Notes under the pieces: model-generated
Told to the model about the DNA's origin: nothing
What the model saw: the letters and a program-made list of their open reading frames with translations, nothing else
Database searches by the model: none
In this document: positions 1-9,126 of the stretch, in pieces
Numbering within the stretch: position 1 is the first letter of the stretch
Layout: each line of letters starts with the position of its first letter
Position numbers and translations under genes: made by a program
Assembly (NCBI GenBank): GCA_022843545.1
Contig: JALHNL010000001.1
Coordinates: 1-64,000 of the forward strand
DNA: 64,000 nucleotides
Reading direction: 5' to 3'
Source: Phycisphaerales bacterium
Lineage (GTDB): Bacteria; Planctomycetota; Phycisphaerae; Phycisphaerales; UBA1924

Positions 1-108
1 GGCCCCAAGTAACCCGGCGTCTCGCCTTCGCTTGCGCTCCGCGAGTGGTGGGGGGGAGTGGTTGTGCCCGATGCCCGGACGCGGGTTGCCGCGCGGCTAC
101 GCTGCGCC

Positions 109-348
109 ATGTCCAACGAGTTTTGCATCGCCCAGGCCCAGAGCAACCGCGTCACGTTCGTGAACCACCAGTGGATCGGCTCAAGCCCGATGGACCCCGC
201 CGATAGCGCCGCCTCGCTCGCGTCGTGCCCGTGGGTGTGGGACTGGCTGAACGCCATGGGCGCCGAGGGCTGGGACCTCGCCCATGTCGTTCCGACTTCG
301 ACCGAGCCCAACGTCGTCACGCTCTACCTGCGCCGCGCCCGCGACTGA
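109..348 (+). CDS. Small DUF4177-like protein (hypothetical)
   Basis: Encodes 79 residues starting MSNEFCIAQ. The C-terminal half (LNAMGAEGWDLAHVV followed by a strand ending LYLRR) resembles the small DUF4177-type fold, where a 'GWEL..V' motif precedes a final beta strand; this is a pattern match by eye, not a search. The ATG at 109 is preferred over an upstream GTG at 58. It begins where the planctomycete-like sequence begins and has a TACGCT hexamer (98-103) five bases upstream, as in other genes of this window that look leaderless. No function can be assigned. The next gene on the same strand starts 65 bases downstream. Confidence 0.6.
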   Translation: MSNEFCIAQAQSNRVTFVNHQWIGSSPMDPADSAASLASCPWVWDWLNAMGAEGWDLAHVVPTSTEPNVVTLYLRRARD

Positions 349-413
349 CCACGCCCCGCGGGCCGAATGGGTTATGTATAGCAGATCACCCCCGCCGCCT
401 CGGGCCACCCGCC

Positions 414-899
414 ATGCGCATCGCCGATGCCCACACCCCGCCGTTGCTCGACCTGGCCCGCTCGCTCTTCGCCGAGTACGCCCGGTCGATCGCCGACATC
501 GCCGCCTGCTCGCTCCAGCACCAGCAGTTCGACGCTGAACTCGCCGGGCTCCCCGGCAAGTACGCGCCGCCCGCCGGGTGCATGCTGCTGGCCTTCGACG
601 ACCGCGACCAGGCGGTGGGGTGCATCGCCCTCCGCCCCTTGCCCGACCTCGGCCCGGGCATCTGCGAGATGAAGCGGCTGTACGTCCGTCCCTCCACCCG
701 CGGCTCGGGCGTCGGCGAGGCCCTCTGCCGCGAGCTGCTCGCCCGCGCCGCCCGGGCGGGGTACGCCGTCATGAAGCTCGATACCGCCCCCCAGCTCGCC
801 GCCGCCACCCGGCTCTACCGCCGCCTGGGCTTCACTGACTGCCAGCCCTACAACGACGACCCGGACCCGCACACCATCTGGATGGAGCGGAGTCTGTGA
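414..899 (+). CDS. GNAT family N-acetyltransferase
   Basis: A 161-residue protein with the GNAT fold. It has a central strand with MKRLYVRPSTRGSGVGEALC (motif A, the acetyl-CoA pyrophosphate loop R-x-x-G-x-G/S), then a helix and a TAPQLAAATRLYRRLGF stretch typical of motif B. The family transfers an acetyl group from acetyl-CoA to an amine; the substrate cannot be read from sequence. The ATG at 414 starts the conserved protein; an upstream in-frame start at 225 would overlap the preceding gene and add unrelated residues. A GTTATGTATAGC element lies 32 bases upstream (371-382) and could hold the promoter -10 box. Confidence 0.85.
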   Translation: MRIADAHTPPLLDLARSLFAEYARSIADIAACSLQHQQFDAELAGLPGKYAPPAGCMLLAFDDRDQAVGCIALRPLPDLGPGICEMKRLYVRPSTRGSGVGEALCRELLARAARAGYAVMKLDTAPQLAAATRLYRRLGFTDCQPYNDDPDPHTIWMERSL

Positions 900-1053
900 A
901 CGATCCCAGCGGGTGTCGGCGGGCTCGCGTCCTCCTTCTCAGCACTCAGCCGCACTGGCGAGAAGGCCTCGGAGGCCGCCCGGCGAGTGTGCCAAGGGTG
1001 TAGTTATACATAACGCCGATTATAGGACTTTCGATTTAGCGGGATTTCTGGGC

Positions 1054-1863
1054 TCATTTCGCCCGTACCGCCGCCGGCGCACCCGCCGTGATCCCGCCGT
1101 CGAGCACCAGTTCCGCCCCGGTCATGTACGTCGAGTCGTCGCTCGCCAGATACACCGCCAGCGCCGCGACTTCCTCCGCCGTGCCCATCCGTCCGACGGG
1201 GATCTCCGCCGCGTACTCCCGGATGTTGGCCTCGCGCTCCGGCCCAGTGCCCAGCATCGCGTCCCACATGGGCGTCAGGATCGCGCCGGGGTGCAGCGAG
1301 TTGCACCGGATGCCGTAGCCCCGCTCCGCGCAGTACAGCGCCACCGACTTGCTCAGGTTCCGGATGGCGGCCTTGCTGGAGGCGTACGCCGCCGCGCCGC
1401 TCACGCCCACCAGTCCCGACCGCGACGACAGGTTGATGATCGACCCGCCGCGCCCGGCGGGCGGCTTCATCGCCCGGATGGCGTGCTTGCAGCCCAGGAG
1501 CGTGCCGTCCAGGTTGGTGGCGTGGACGGCCCGCCAGGCGTCCAGCGAGACGTGCTCAGGGTCGTGCGGGCCCGTGGGCGGGTCAAAGCCGGTGATGCCC
1601 GCGTTGTTGACGAGCACATCCAGCCGCCCGAAGCGGGCCAGCGCGTCGCCGATCGCCGCCTGCCAGTGAGACTCCTCGCGGACGTCCAGCGGTTGCCAGA
1701 GCGCCGCCGAGCCCAGCGCATCCGCGAGAGCCCGGCCCGCGGCCTCGTCCACATCGGTCACCACGACCCTCGCGCCCTCGCGGGCGAAGGCCTCAGCGCA
1801 GGCCTTCCCGATACCGCGGGCGGAACCGGTGACCAGCGCGACCTTGTCGTGCAGGCGAGCCAT
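1054..1863 (-). CDS. SDR family NAD(P)-dependent oxidoreductase
   Basis: 269 residues, classical short-chain dehydrogenase length. The nucleotide-binding glycine motif TGSARGIG is near residue 13, an acidic VVVTDVD follows strand 2 (favours NAD over NADP), NNAG lies near residue 87, and the catalytic Ser-Tyr-Lys is in the SSRSGLVG...AAYASSKAA stretch. The C-terminal [12 protein letters not shown] is the usual SDR ending. The substrate is unknown; the closest remembered types are 3-hydroxyacyl/cyclic alcohol dehydrogenases. It converges on the GNAT gene. Its start has a TACCAT box (1872-1877) eight bases upstream and no Shine-Dalgarno. Confidence 0.9.
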   Translation of the reverse strand: MARLHDKVALVTGSARGIGKACAEAFAREGARVVVTDVDEAAGRALADALGSAALWQPLDVREESHWQAAIGDALARFGRLDVLVNNAGITGFDPPTGPHDPEHVSLDAWRAVHATNLDGTLLGCKHAIRAMKPPAGRGGSIINLSSRSGLVGVSGAAAYASSKAAIRNLSKSVALYCAERGYGIRCNSLHPGAILTPMWDAMLGTGPEREANIREYAAEIPVGRMGTAEEVAALAVYLASDDSTYMTGAELVLDGGITAGAPAAVRAK

Positions 1864-1956
1864 GACGCCTAATGGTACTTCGCCACGGCGCCCGCGTCGG
1901 CCCGAGCTACCGACACGCGGGTCACTCGCGGCGCCAAGGGACCCCTACCGTGAAGC

Positions 1957-3801
1957 GTGCCCGCCGGCGACTTCCATGACGACAAACTCAAGGTGCTGCA
2001 GGCCACGCCCATCGAGCGCCTGATCGGCGAACACCTCACGCTCAAGCCCAAGGGGCGCGAACTGGTCGGGCTCTGCCCCTTCCACGACGACCAGAACCCG
2101 TCGATGTTCGTGGTGCCCGCCAAGCAGCTCTACAAGTGCTTCTCCTGCGGCGCGGGAGGCGACGCCATCACGTTCGTGATGGACTACCACCAGATGTCCT
2201 TCCGCGAGGCCCTCGCCTTCCTGGCCGAGCGCGCGGGGATCAAGCTCACCCCCTGGCGTGGGCGCGCCCAGGGCGAGCGCGAGGATCAGGCCCCCACCGT
2301 CTCTCGCGGCGAGATCATCGAGGCCAACCAGTTCGCCGCGGAGTACTTCAAGGCCATCCTGCGCCACCCCGAGCACGGCGCGGGCGCCCGCGAGGTCATC
2401 GCCCGCCGCGGGGTGAGCCCGGAGATGGTCGAGAAGTTCGCCCTCGGCGCCGCGGCCGACAAATGGGACGGGCTGGCCCTCACCGTCGCCTCCAAGCAGC
2501 GCGCGGTCGAGCCCTTCATCGCCGCCGGCCTCCTGAGGCGGCGCGAAAACGCCTCGGGGGTCTACGACGTCTTCCGCAACCGCCTGATGTTCCCGATCAC
2601 CGACCAGCTCGGGCGGGTGATCGCCTTCGGCGCGCGCCGCATCAACGACGCCGATGAGCCCAAGTACCTCAACTCTTCCGACTCACCCGCCTTCAGCAAG
2701 TCCGGAACCATCTACGCCCTGCCGCTGGCGGTGCCGGCGATCCGCGCGGCGGGCGCGGCGATCATCACCGAGGGGTACATGGACACGATTGCCTGCCACC
2801 AGGCGGGCATCACCAGCGCCGTCGCCACCCTCGGCACCGCCCTCACCCCTACCCACGCCAAGGTTCTCGCCAGGCTCGGCAAGACGCTCTACTTGCTCTT
2901 TGACGGCGACGAGGCCGGCCAGCGCGCCGCCGACCGGGCTGTGGAGGTGCTCTTCGCGTCCAACATGGACGTGAAGATCGCCACGCTCTCATCCCTTAAG
3001 GGTGTGCAGGCCAAAGACCCGGATGAACTGCTGAAGTTGCCCGACGGCCGGGCTCGGTTCGACGAGATGCTCAAGAGCGCGAAGGATGCGCTGCAGTACC
3101 GATTTGAACGATTCGCCACCACACTCAGGGGGTTGGGGGTGGCGGCCCGGGGCGCGTTGATCGACGCAGAGATGCGGCGGATCGCCGAACTGGGGCTGGC
3201 GAAAATGTCGCCTCCGCTACAGATCATGACCGCCCGGCACATCGCGTCCATCACCGGCGTGGACGTGGACGACATCCTCAAGCAGATCAAGCAGATCGAC
3301 CGAGGCCTGGGCCCAAGCAAGCCGAGTGCCACCGCGCTGCAAATCGCGGGCGCGGCGGTTGTGCGAGCCTCCACACCGGCGCAAAGAGTGCTCGCATACC
3401 TGCTGAATGATCCGTCGCTCGCGTCGGAGTTGAGCGTTGAGCAGCGCCGCGGCATGCTCTCGCCCGAAGCGATCGCGCACCCGCTGCTGGAAAAAGTGGC
3501 GATTCGACTGGACTCGATGCTGGATGCGGGCAACTCTATGTCTACGCAGTCGGTGATGGCCGCCCTGGATGATCCATCGCTTTCGTCAGCCGTCACCTCG
3601 CTTGTCGCCGAGATCACTCGAATGACCAGCAACGAACCCAGCCGACTGCGTCCCGCGTTCGCCGCCGAGGTCGGTCGTGCATGGCACGACGTGCTCATGG
3701 CGCGCGCGCAGGCGACGATGGATCGTGACGAGAAGTTCCGCCTGGTCCGCCGGGCGAAGGCCGCGCTGCTCGGCGGCAACCACGACGCGCCCAGTTCTTG
3801 A
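1957..3801 (+). CDS. dnaG: DNA primase
   Basis: 614 residues; makes RNA primers for DNA replication. The CHC2 zinc finger is at the N terminus (C40, H43, C61, C64 within LCPFHDDQNPS...YKCFSCG). The core has the Toprim signatures ITEGYMD and LLFDGDEAGQRAADRA. The C-terminal third (about 430-614) is divergent and should bind the replicative helicase. The start is GTG at 1957: no Shine-Dalgarno is visible, but TACCGT (1946-1951) sits five bases upstream, fitting a leaderless transcript. The gene directly precedes the sigma-70 gene, the old dnaG-rpoD arrangement of the macromolecular synthesis operon; rpsU is not present on its 5' side. Confidence 0.97.
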   Translation: MPAGDFHDDKLKVLQATPIERLIGEHLTLKPKGRELVGLCPFHDDQNPSMFVVPAKQLYKCFSCGAGGDAITFVMDYHQMSFREALAFLAERAGIKLTPWRGRAQGEREDQAPTVSRGEIIEANQFAAEYFKAILRHPEHGAGAREVIARRGVSPEMVEKFALGAAADKWDGLALTVASKQRAVEPFIAAGLLRRRENASGVYDVFRNRLMFPITDQLGRVIAFGARRINDADEPKYLNSSDSPAFSKSGTIYALPLAVPAIRAAGAAIITEGYMDTIACHQAGITSAVATLGTALTPTHAKVLARLGKTLYLLFDGDEAGQRAADRAVEVLFASNMDVKIATLSSLKGVQAKDPDELLKLPDGRARFDEMLKSAKDALQYRFERFATTLRGLGVAARGALIDAEMRRIAELGLAKMSPPLQIMTARHIASITGVDVDDILKQIKQIDRGLGPSKPSATALQIAGAAVVRASTPAQRVLAYLLNDPSLASELSVEQRRGMLSPEAIAHPLLEKVAIRLDSMLDAGNSMSTQSVMAALDDPSLSSAVTSLVAEITRMTSNEPSRLRPAFAAEVGRAWHDVLMARAQATMDRDEKFRLVRRAKAALLGGNHDAPSS

Positions 3802-3915
3802 GGCGCGGCGTCTACTCCGATTGGCCTTGACGGTCGGCTTCTACACCCGTGCATGCAGATTGTCCGCCCACGCTCTGGTTTGTTGCGACTTTCAGAGAAA
3901 CCCCAGGAGACCGGC

Positions 3916-5937
3916 GTGAACATCACTCTCCCCGACGCGGTACGGAAGCTGATCGAGGACGGCCGCGAGCGCGGCTGGCTGAGTTACGAAGAGATCAACA
4001 ACACGCTCCCCGATGAGATGGTCGACCCCGAGCGGCTGCACGAACTGGTCGTGCTCCTCGACCGCGTCGGCATCGAGTGTCTCGACGAGATGGAGTACCG
4101 CGCCAGGCTCTACCGCGACGGCAAGGCCCGTCAGGCCGCGGGTCCCAAGGTCATCGGCCCCAACGACCGCCCGGCCCGGGCCATGACCGTCGTCGGCGGC
4201 GAACGCTCCACCGGCGACGGCTGGACCTCGATGAACTGGAACATCCGCACCGCCACCGCCCCGGCCAAGCCCGCCGCGCCCAAGGCCGAGGACGACTTCA
4301 TCGATGACGACGACGACGAGGCCGACCTGGCTCGCGAACTGGCGATCCTGCAGAACGACCCGCAGGCCAAGCGCATCGATGACCCGGTGCGGATGTACCT
4401 CACGCAGATGGGCTCCATCCCCCTGCTCAACCGCAACGAGGAGATCCGCCTCGCCAAGAAGATCGAGACTACGCGGATGATCTTCCGCCGCCGCTGCCTC
4501 GAGAGCGACTTCATCCTCAACCACGCGGTCACGATCCTCAAGCAGGTGCACAGCGGCGAGCTGCCCTTCGACCGCACCATGCGGATCAGCACGCTCGAAG
4601 CCAACTCGCGCGACAAGATCTCCAAGCGCATCCCCTACAACCTCGAGACCATCCAGAAGCTGCTGGACCTCAACCGCGCCGACTGGGAAGCCCTGCGCCG
4701 CGCCAAGGAGGAAGGGATCGACGAGGCCGTCGCCGCGCTCAAGGAGCGCATGGCCACCCGCCGGCGCAAGATGGCCGTGCTCACTGAGGAACTCTGCCTC
4801 CGCACGGGGCGGATCATCCCGCTCATGCGCAAGCTGCGGGGCGTCTCCCGCAAGATGAACGAACTCGCCCGCGAACTGCGGCGCAACGCCCGCGCCAAGC
4901 GTCAGGGCGAGCCCGCCCGCCTCCACCCCGAAGACGCCGCCGCCATGCGCGAAGAGCTCAGCGGCCTGCGCGACATGGTCCTCGAGGACGTCTCGGAAGT
5001 CGCCGAACGCGTCAAGCGCATCGACACGGTCTTCTGGGAGTACGAGCAGTCCAAGCGCGACCTCTCCGGCGGCAACCTGCGCCTGGTCGTGTCCATCGCC
5101 AAGAAGTACCGCAATCGCGGCCTGTCGTTCCTCGACGTGATCCAGGAGGGCAACACCGGGCTCATGCGCGCGGTCGACAAATACGAGTACAAGCGTGGGT
5201 TCAAGTTCAGCACCTACGCCACCTGGTGGATCCGCCAGGCCATCACCCGCGCCGTGGCCGACCACGCCCGCACCATCCGCGTCCCGGTCCACATGATCGA
5301 GACCATGACCCGCCTGCGGAACATCCAGAAGGGCCTGTTCCAGGAGATCGGCCGCGAGCCCACCATGGACGAACTGGCCGAGAAGGCCGGCATGACCGTC
5401 GCCGAGGTCAAGCGCGTCATGAAGATCAGCCGCCAGCCCGCGAGCCTCGATCGCCCGGTCGGCGAAAACGACGACTCGTACTTCGGCGACTTCATCGAGG
5501 ACGCCCGCAGCGAGAGCCCCGTCCAGTCCGCCTCCTCCGACACGCTCAAGCAGCGCATCGAGCAGGTCCTCAAGAGCCTCACCTACCGCGAGCGCGAGAT
5601 CATCAAGCTCCGCTACGGCATCGGCGACGGTTACACCTACACGCTCGAAGAGGTCGGCCGCATCTTCAAGGTCACCCGCGAGCGCGTGCGCCAGGTGGAG
5701 GCCAAGGCGCTCAAGAAGCTCCAGCACCCCGTTCGTGCCAAGAAGCTCCAGGGCTTCCTGGAGCCCGCCCCGGGCGCCGAGCTCGAGCCCGCCATCCCGA
5801 GCCTCGACCAGTTCCCCACGCAGCAGCCGGCCATCGACCTGCTCTCCGGCGTGCCCGACACGATGGCGGATCTGGACGAGGGCCAGCCCGCCGACGCCAG
5901 CGACGCCATGCCGCCGGACGTGACCGACGAAGAGTGA
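3916..5937 (+). CDS. rpoD: RNA polymerase primary sigma factor (sigma-70)
   Basis: 673 residues. Region 1.1-like N terminus ([28 protein letters not shown]), region 1.2 ([23 protein letters not shown]), a long non-conserved region with an acidic [11 protein letters not shown] segment, then region 2 ([42 protein letters not shown] and [13 protein letters not shown]), region 3 and region 4.2 ([24 protein letters not shown]). I chose GTG 3916 because AGGAGA at 3905-3910 lies five bases upstream. An in-frame start at 3853 would place this Shine-Dalgarno inside the gene. It follows dnaG by 114 bases. The C terminus carries about 70 extra acidic residues beyond region 4. Confidence 0.96.
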   Translation: MNITLPDAVRKLIEDGRERGWLSYEEINNTLPDEMVDPERLHELVVLLDRVGIECLDEMEYRARLYRDGKARQAAGPKVIGPNDRPARAMTVVGGERSTGDGWTSMNWNIRTATAPAKPAAPKAEDDFIDDDDDEADLARELAILQNDPQAKRIDDPVRMYLTQMGSIPLLNRNEEIRLAKKIETTRMIFRRRCLESDFILNHAVTILKQVHSGELPFDRTMRISTLEANSRDKISKRIPYNLETIQKLLDLNRADWEALRRAKEEGIDEAVAALKERMATRRRKMAVLTEELCLRTGRIIPLMRKLRGVSRKMNELARELRRNARAKRQGEPARLHPEDAAAMREELSGLRDMVLEDVSEVAERVKRIDTVFWEYEQSKRDLSGGNLRLVVSIAKKYRNRGLSFLDVIQEGNTGLMRAVDKYEYKRGFKFSTYATWWIRQAITRAVADHARTIRVPVHMIETMTRLRNIQKGLFQEIGREPTMDELAEKAGMTVAEVKRVMKISRQPASLDRPVGENDDSYFGDFIEDARSESPVQSASSDTLKQRIEQVLKSLTYREREIIKLRYGIGDGYTYTLEEVGRIFKVTRERVRQVEAKALKKLQHPVRAKKLQGFLEPAPGAELEPAIPSLDQFPTQQPAIDLLSGVPDTMADLDEGQPADASDAMPPDVTDEE

Positions 5938-5953
5938 GCCCGGCCCCGAAGCT

Positions 5954-6901
5954 CTAGATCAGCCGGCGCAGCGGCTCGCCCGCGCTGGGCTCGTTCATGC
6001 GCCGCGCCTTCTTGCCCAGCAGCTTCTCGATCGGGTCGTCTTCGGGCGGCGTGATGGTCCGCGCCGCGCTCTCGGGCGCCGCCGGCGGAGCCGACGGGAT
6101 GGGCGAGCCGATGGCCTGGTTGAGCGCGCCGACCGCGCGAACGCTCGGGCCCGACGGGCCGTTCTTGCGGACGCGCGACAGCTCCGCCTCGACCTTCTCG
6201 TCCAGGTCGGCGGCGGTCTCCACGATCACGCCCGCCTCCACGCCCGACCTGAACCAGATCCCCACCGCCGACGCCAGGCCGATGGCCAGCAGCGGGAGCA
6301 GGACGAACTGCGCCAGCAGCGCCGCCTCGCTCGCCCCGCCCGACTTCACCAGTTCGCTGGCCGCCGTGAGCGCGCTGTACGTGCTGAAGATGCCCGGCAG
6401 GATGTCCGACCCGAGAATCTGCCCAAGGGGCAGCGCGATGATCGCCAGAATCACCGCGGTTGACGCGGCGCGAACGGCCTTGTCCACCCCCGGCACCGCC
6501 GCCCCCGCCGCGACCAGCGCCCCCAGCCCGGTGATCCACGTGAGCACCAGCGCCGCCAGAACACCCGTGGACGTGACGAACGCGGCAACCCCGCGCAGCG
6601 TGCCGTCGACGGGTGTGGTGGCCTGGTCCGAGGCCTTGGCCACCGGCGCCGAAGCCAGAGCCCGCCCGGTCTCCGAAGCCGCCTGCTCAGCGGCCGGGCG
6701 CTCGCCCGTCTGCCCGCCGACCACCTTGAGCGACGTGGCCGGACGATCCGCCTCGGCCTTCACGAACCGAACGCCGGTGTAGTGAGCCGCCCCGAACACG
6801 CCCATCTGCGCCACGGCGCACAGCGCCACCACCAGCGCGCAGAATGACACCCAGGTGCGAAGGTGAACAAGGGCGGGCGAAACATGCGGACGCGCGTGCA
6901 T
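5954..6901 (-). CDS. Predicted four-helix membrane protein, function unknown
   Basis: 315 residues with hydrophobic segments at about 16-38, 102-136 (long, perhaps a hairpin), 145-164 and 196-217. These are followed by a soluble tail with a predicted helical ADLDEKVEAELSRV segment and a Pro/Ala-rich linker ending near a basic KKARRMN motif. I do not recognise a family. The ATG at 6901 has a good Shine-Dalgarno (GGAGGT, five bases upstream on the minus strand), so an in-frame start at 6946 is rejected. It converges on rpoD with 16 bases between the stop codons. Confidence 0.75.
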   Translation of the reverse strand: MHARPHVSPALVHLRTWVSFCALVVALCAVAQMGVFGAAHYTGVRFVKAEADRPATSLKVVGGQTGERPAAEQAASETGRALASAPVAKASDQATTPVDGTLRGVAAFVTSTGVLAALVLTWITGLGALVAAGAAVPGVDKAVRAASTAVILAIIALPLGQILGSDILPGIFSTYSALTAASELVKSGGASEAALLAQFVLLPLLAIGLASAVGIWFRSGVEAGVIVETAADLDEKVEAELSRVRKNGPSGPSVRAVGALNQAIGSPIPSAPPAAPESAARTITPPEDDPIEKLLGKKARRMNEPSAGEPLRRLI

Positions 6902-7147
6902 GAGGACCTCCCCGGTTGGTGCAACGGGTGCACCAACACGTAGCATCGGAAAGGCCGGGGCTTCCCGCCCGCCGCTGGGCCCGAGAACTCCCGGCCGTTC
7001 CGCCCTGGCGGGGTCACAGGACGCACAACTTGACGCGTTTGTGCCGAGATCGGCCTAGCGCCCGGGCCGTGCTCGCCCTCTCGGCAAACAGGCCTCAACC
7101 CGACATCCGCTTCCGGACGGCACCCGAACCGGCCTCTAGACTTCCGT

Positions 7148-8617
7148 GTGAGACCCCCCCAACCCCAGGCCCACCCCGTGGCTCCACTCCCCACTCACGA
7201 CCACCTCCCCGGGCTGGACTCCGGCCTGCTCGCGGCCGTGGCGGCGGGCCACGCGCGCCTCACCGGCGCTCAGGCGCTGGAGGTCTTCCACGGCCTGCCG
7301 CTCAGCGAACTGGGCCGCCTCGCCGACGCCCGCTGCCGCGTGATCCACGGCGACGCCCTGCGGACCTACGTCATCGACCGCAACATCAACTACACCAACG
7401 TCTGCAACGCCAAGTGCACCTTCTGCGCCTTCCGGCGCGACGGCGATGAACAGGACGCGTACACCCTCAGCCATGAGGCGATCCTGGACAAGATCGCCGA
7501 ACTCGTGGGCATCGGCGGAACGCAGATTCTCATGCAGGGCGGCATGAACCCTGCGCTGCCTCTGGACTGGTACACGCGCCTGCTCTCGAGCATCAAGAAC
7601 CGCTTCCCCGGCGTGCACATCCACGCCTTCAGCCCGCCCGAGTTCATCGAGTTCGTTCACTTCTTCAACCCGCCCGGCGCCACGCTCGAAGACAAGATCC
7701 GCTGGGTCATGGTCCGCCTGCGCGACGCGGGGCTCGACAGCGTCCCCGGCGGCGGCGGCGAGATCTTCGCCCCCGCGGTCCGCCGCAAGATTGGCCTGGG
7801 CAAGTGCGACGCCGAAGCCTGGCTCACCACCATGTACGTCGCTCACTCGCTGGGCATGTTCACCAGCGCGACCATGATGTTCGGGCACATCGAGGGCTAC
7901 GCGGACCGTGTCGACCACATGCTCCGCGTCCGGTCGTGGCAGGACAAAGCGCTCGAACTTAAGGGCCGCGCCGAGGGCCCCGCCGCCCACTACGTCTCGT
8001 TCATTTCCTGGCCCTTCCAGCGCGAGAACACCCCGCTTGGCCGCGTGCCCGACTGGGGCTCATCCCCCGGCGAGCTCGAGAGCCCCTTCCCCGGCGACGT
8101 CATCGCCGCGGGCGGCGACTTCCCCGCGGGCAAGCGCGCCGCGGACCTCTTTGACTACGACGCCATCGACCGCGCCAAGCACCCCACCGCCCACCTCTTC
8201 GGCAAGCGCGTGCGCATGAGCGGCTCAACCGACTACCTCCGCACGCAGGCCCTCTCCCGCTTGGTCCTCGACAACGTCTATTCCATCGGCGCATCGTGGG
8301 TCACCATGGGCCCGCACATCGGGCAGGTCGCCCTGGCCTACGGCGCCAACGACATGGGCAGCGTGATGATGGAGGAGAACGTCGTGTCCAGTGCGGGCAC
8401 CACCTACTGCCTCGACGAACCCGTGCTCTGCCGACTCATCCGCGGCGCGGGCTTCATCCCCGCCCAGCGCGACAACCGCTACGACCTCGTCACCGTCCAC
8501 TCCGGCGAAGACGCCCCCGACCTCCGCGTCACCGACTGGTCCAAGCACCGCGCCAAGGCCATGCACCAGCAGGCGCCCAAGGCGGCCAAGGTGAGCCTGA
8601 CCGTGGCCAAGGCCTAG
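7148..8617 (+). CDS. mqnC: Cyclic dehypoxanthine futalosine synthase (radical SAM)
   Basis: 489 residues. The radical-SAM cluster motif C86-x3-C90-x2-C93 lies in TNVCNAKCTFCAF. MqnC hallmarks follow: GGTQILMQGGMNP, IHAFSPPE, DSVPGGGGEIF and SATMMFGHIEG. The enzyme cyclises dehypoxanthine futalosine in the futalosine route to menaquinone. No other mqn gene is in the window. Relative to typical members (about 370 residues) it has an N-terminal extension and an insertion of about 90 residues between the FGHIEGYADRVDHM and TDYLRTQALSRL segments (ISWPFQRENTPLG...DYDAIDRAKHPTAHLFGK). The GTG at 7148 has TAGACT (7137-7142) five bases upstream; a GTG at 7178 is the alternative start. Confidence 0.93.
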   Translation: MRPPQPQAHPVAPLPTHDHLPGLDSGLLAAVAAGHARLTGAQALEVFHGLPLSELGRLADARCRVIHGDALRTYVIDRNINYTNVCNAKCTFCAFRRDGDEQDAYTLSHEAILDKIAELVGIGGTQILMQGGMNPALPLDWYTRLLSSIKNRFPGVHIHAFSPPEFIEFVHFFNPPGATLEDKIRWVMVRLRDAGLDSVPGGGGEIFAPAVRRKIGLGKCDAEAWLTTMYVAHSLGMFTSATMMFGHIEGYADRVDHMLRVRSWQDKALELKGRAEGPAAHYVSFISWPFQRENTPLGRVPDWGSSPGELESPFPGDVIAAGGDFPAGKRAADLFDYDAIDRAKHPTAHLFGKRVRMSGSTDYLRTQALSRLVLDNVYSIGASWVTMGPHIGQVALAYGANDMGSVMMEENVVSSAGTTYCLDEPVLCRLIRGAGFIPAQRDNRYDLVTVHSGEDAPDLRVTDWSKHRAKAMHQQAPKAAKVSLTVAKA

Positions 8618-8621
8618 ATCG

Positions 8622-8653
8622 ACCACGGCGGATCACGGCGGAGCACGGCAAAG
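8622..8653 (+). repeat. Left inverted repeat bounding GxxExxY remnant
   Basis: A 32-base stretch built from an ACCACGGCGGA / CACGGCGGAGCACGG phrase. It matches the reverse complement of 9084-9115 at 29 of 32 positions. It begins five bases after the mqnC stop codon. Together the two copies bracket the decayed GxxExxY gene. Similar 'CACGG' phrases beside GxxExxY genes are something I recall from other planctomycete genomes, but this was not checked. Confidence 0.85.
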
Positions 8654-8691
8654 ACCATGGGGTCTAAACCCGCGCCGGGACTCTGATTAAA

Positions 8692-9068
8692 TCAGAGCAC
8701 TCTTCGTACTATGCCATCGCCGAAGCGGGCAACGTTGAAATTGATGAGCAGGCCGACCCGCAAGCCCGCCAATCGCATGTACGTAATGAGCTGGGCTTCA
8801 TGCACGGGCAGAACAGCGTCCGCCGACTTCCACTCTACGAGAACAGCATCTTGCACGATGAGATCTGCTCTGAATCCTGCATCCAGCCTCAACCCGTCGT
8901 AAACGACCGGAATCGATCGCTACCTTTCAACCTTCAGGGCGGCCTTCCCGAGTTCGTGACACAGACAAAGTTCCTACGCCGATTCGAGCAGCCCGGTCCC
9001 AAGCCTCGATGCACCCTCCCGGCCGCATCGAGTATCACGCTGGTAATCTCGCCATGCAGCAGGCTCAT
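8692..9068 (-). pseudogene. GxxExxY-family protein, decayed (one frameshift, two stop codons)
   Basis: Reading the minus strand, the N terminus MSLLHGEITSVILDAAGRVHRGLGPG matches the start of GxxExxY proteins (PDDEXK-like superfamily). One base is then missing near 8987, after which the frame gives LLESA-stop(8974-8976)-ELCLCHELGKAALKVER-stop(8930-8932)-RSIPVVYDG. It continues intact as LRLDAGFRADLIVQDAVLVEWKSADAVLPVHEAQLITYMRLAGL...INFNVARFGDGI. The order and spacing match the whole family (about 125 residues), so this is a full-length gene killed by one frameshift and two nonsense changes. A CTCTGAT-TAA-ATCAGAG dyad (8681-8697) overlaps its stop. It is enclosed by the inverted repeats at 8622 and 9084. 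Confidence 0.88.
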
Positions 9069-9083
9069 CGCCCCCTCCGCATT

Positions 9084-9115
9084 CTTCTCCGTGCTCCGCC
9101 GTGTTCCGCCGTGGT
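9084..9115 (-). repeat. Right inverted repeat bounding GxxExxY remnant
   Basis: Reverse-complement partner of 8622-8653 (29 of 32 identical). It lies 16 bases upstream of the pseudogene start, between it and the convergent-side end of the aminopeptidase gene (stop at 9127). Confidence 0.85.
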
Positions 9116-9126
9116 AAACCAAGGCC

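Noticed and set aside
3853-3915. Extended rpoD N terminus starting at 3853
   Set aside because: The AGGAGA ribosome site at 3905-3910 would be inside the gene, and sigma region 1.1 homology begins after the GTG at 3916.
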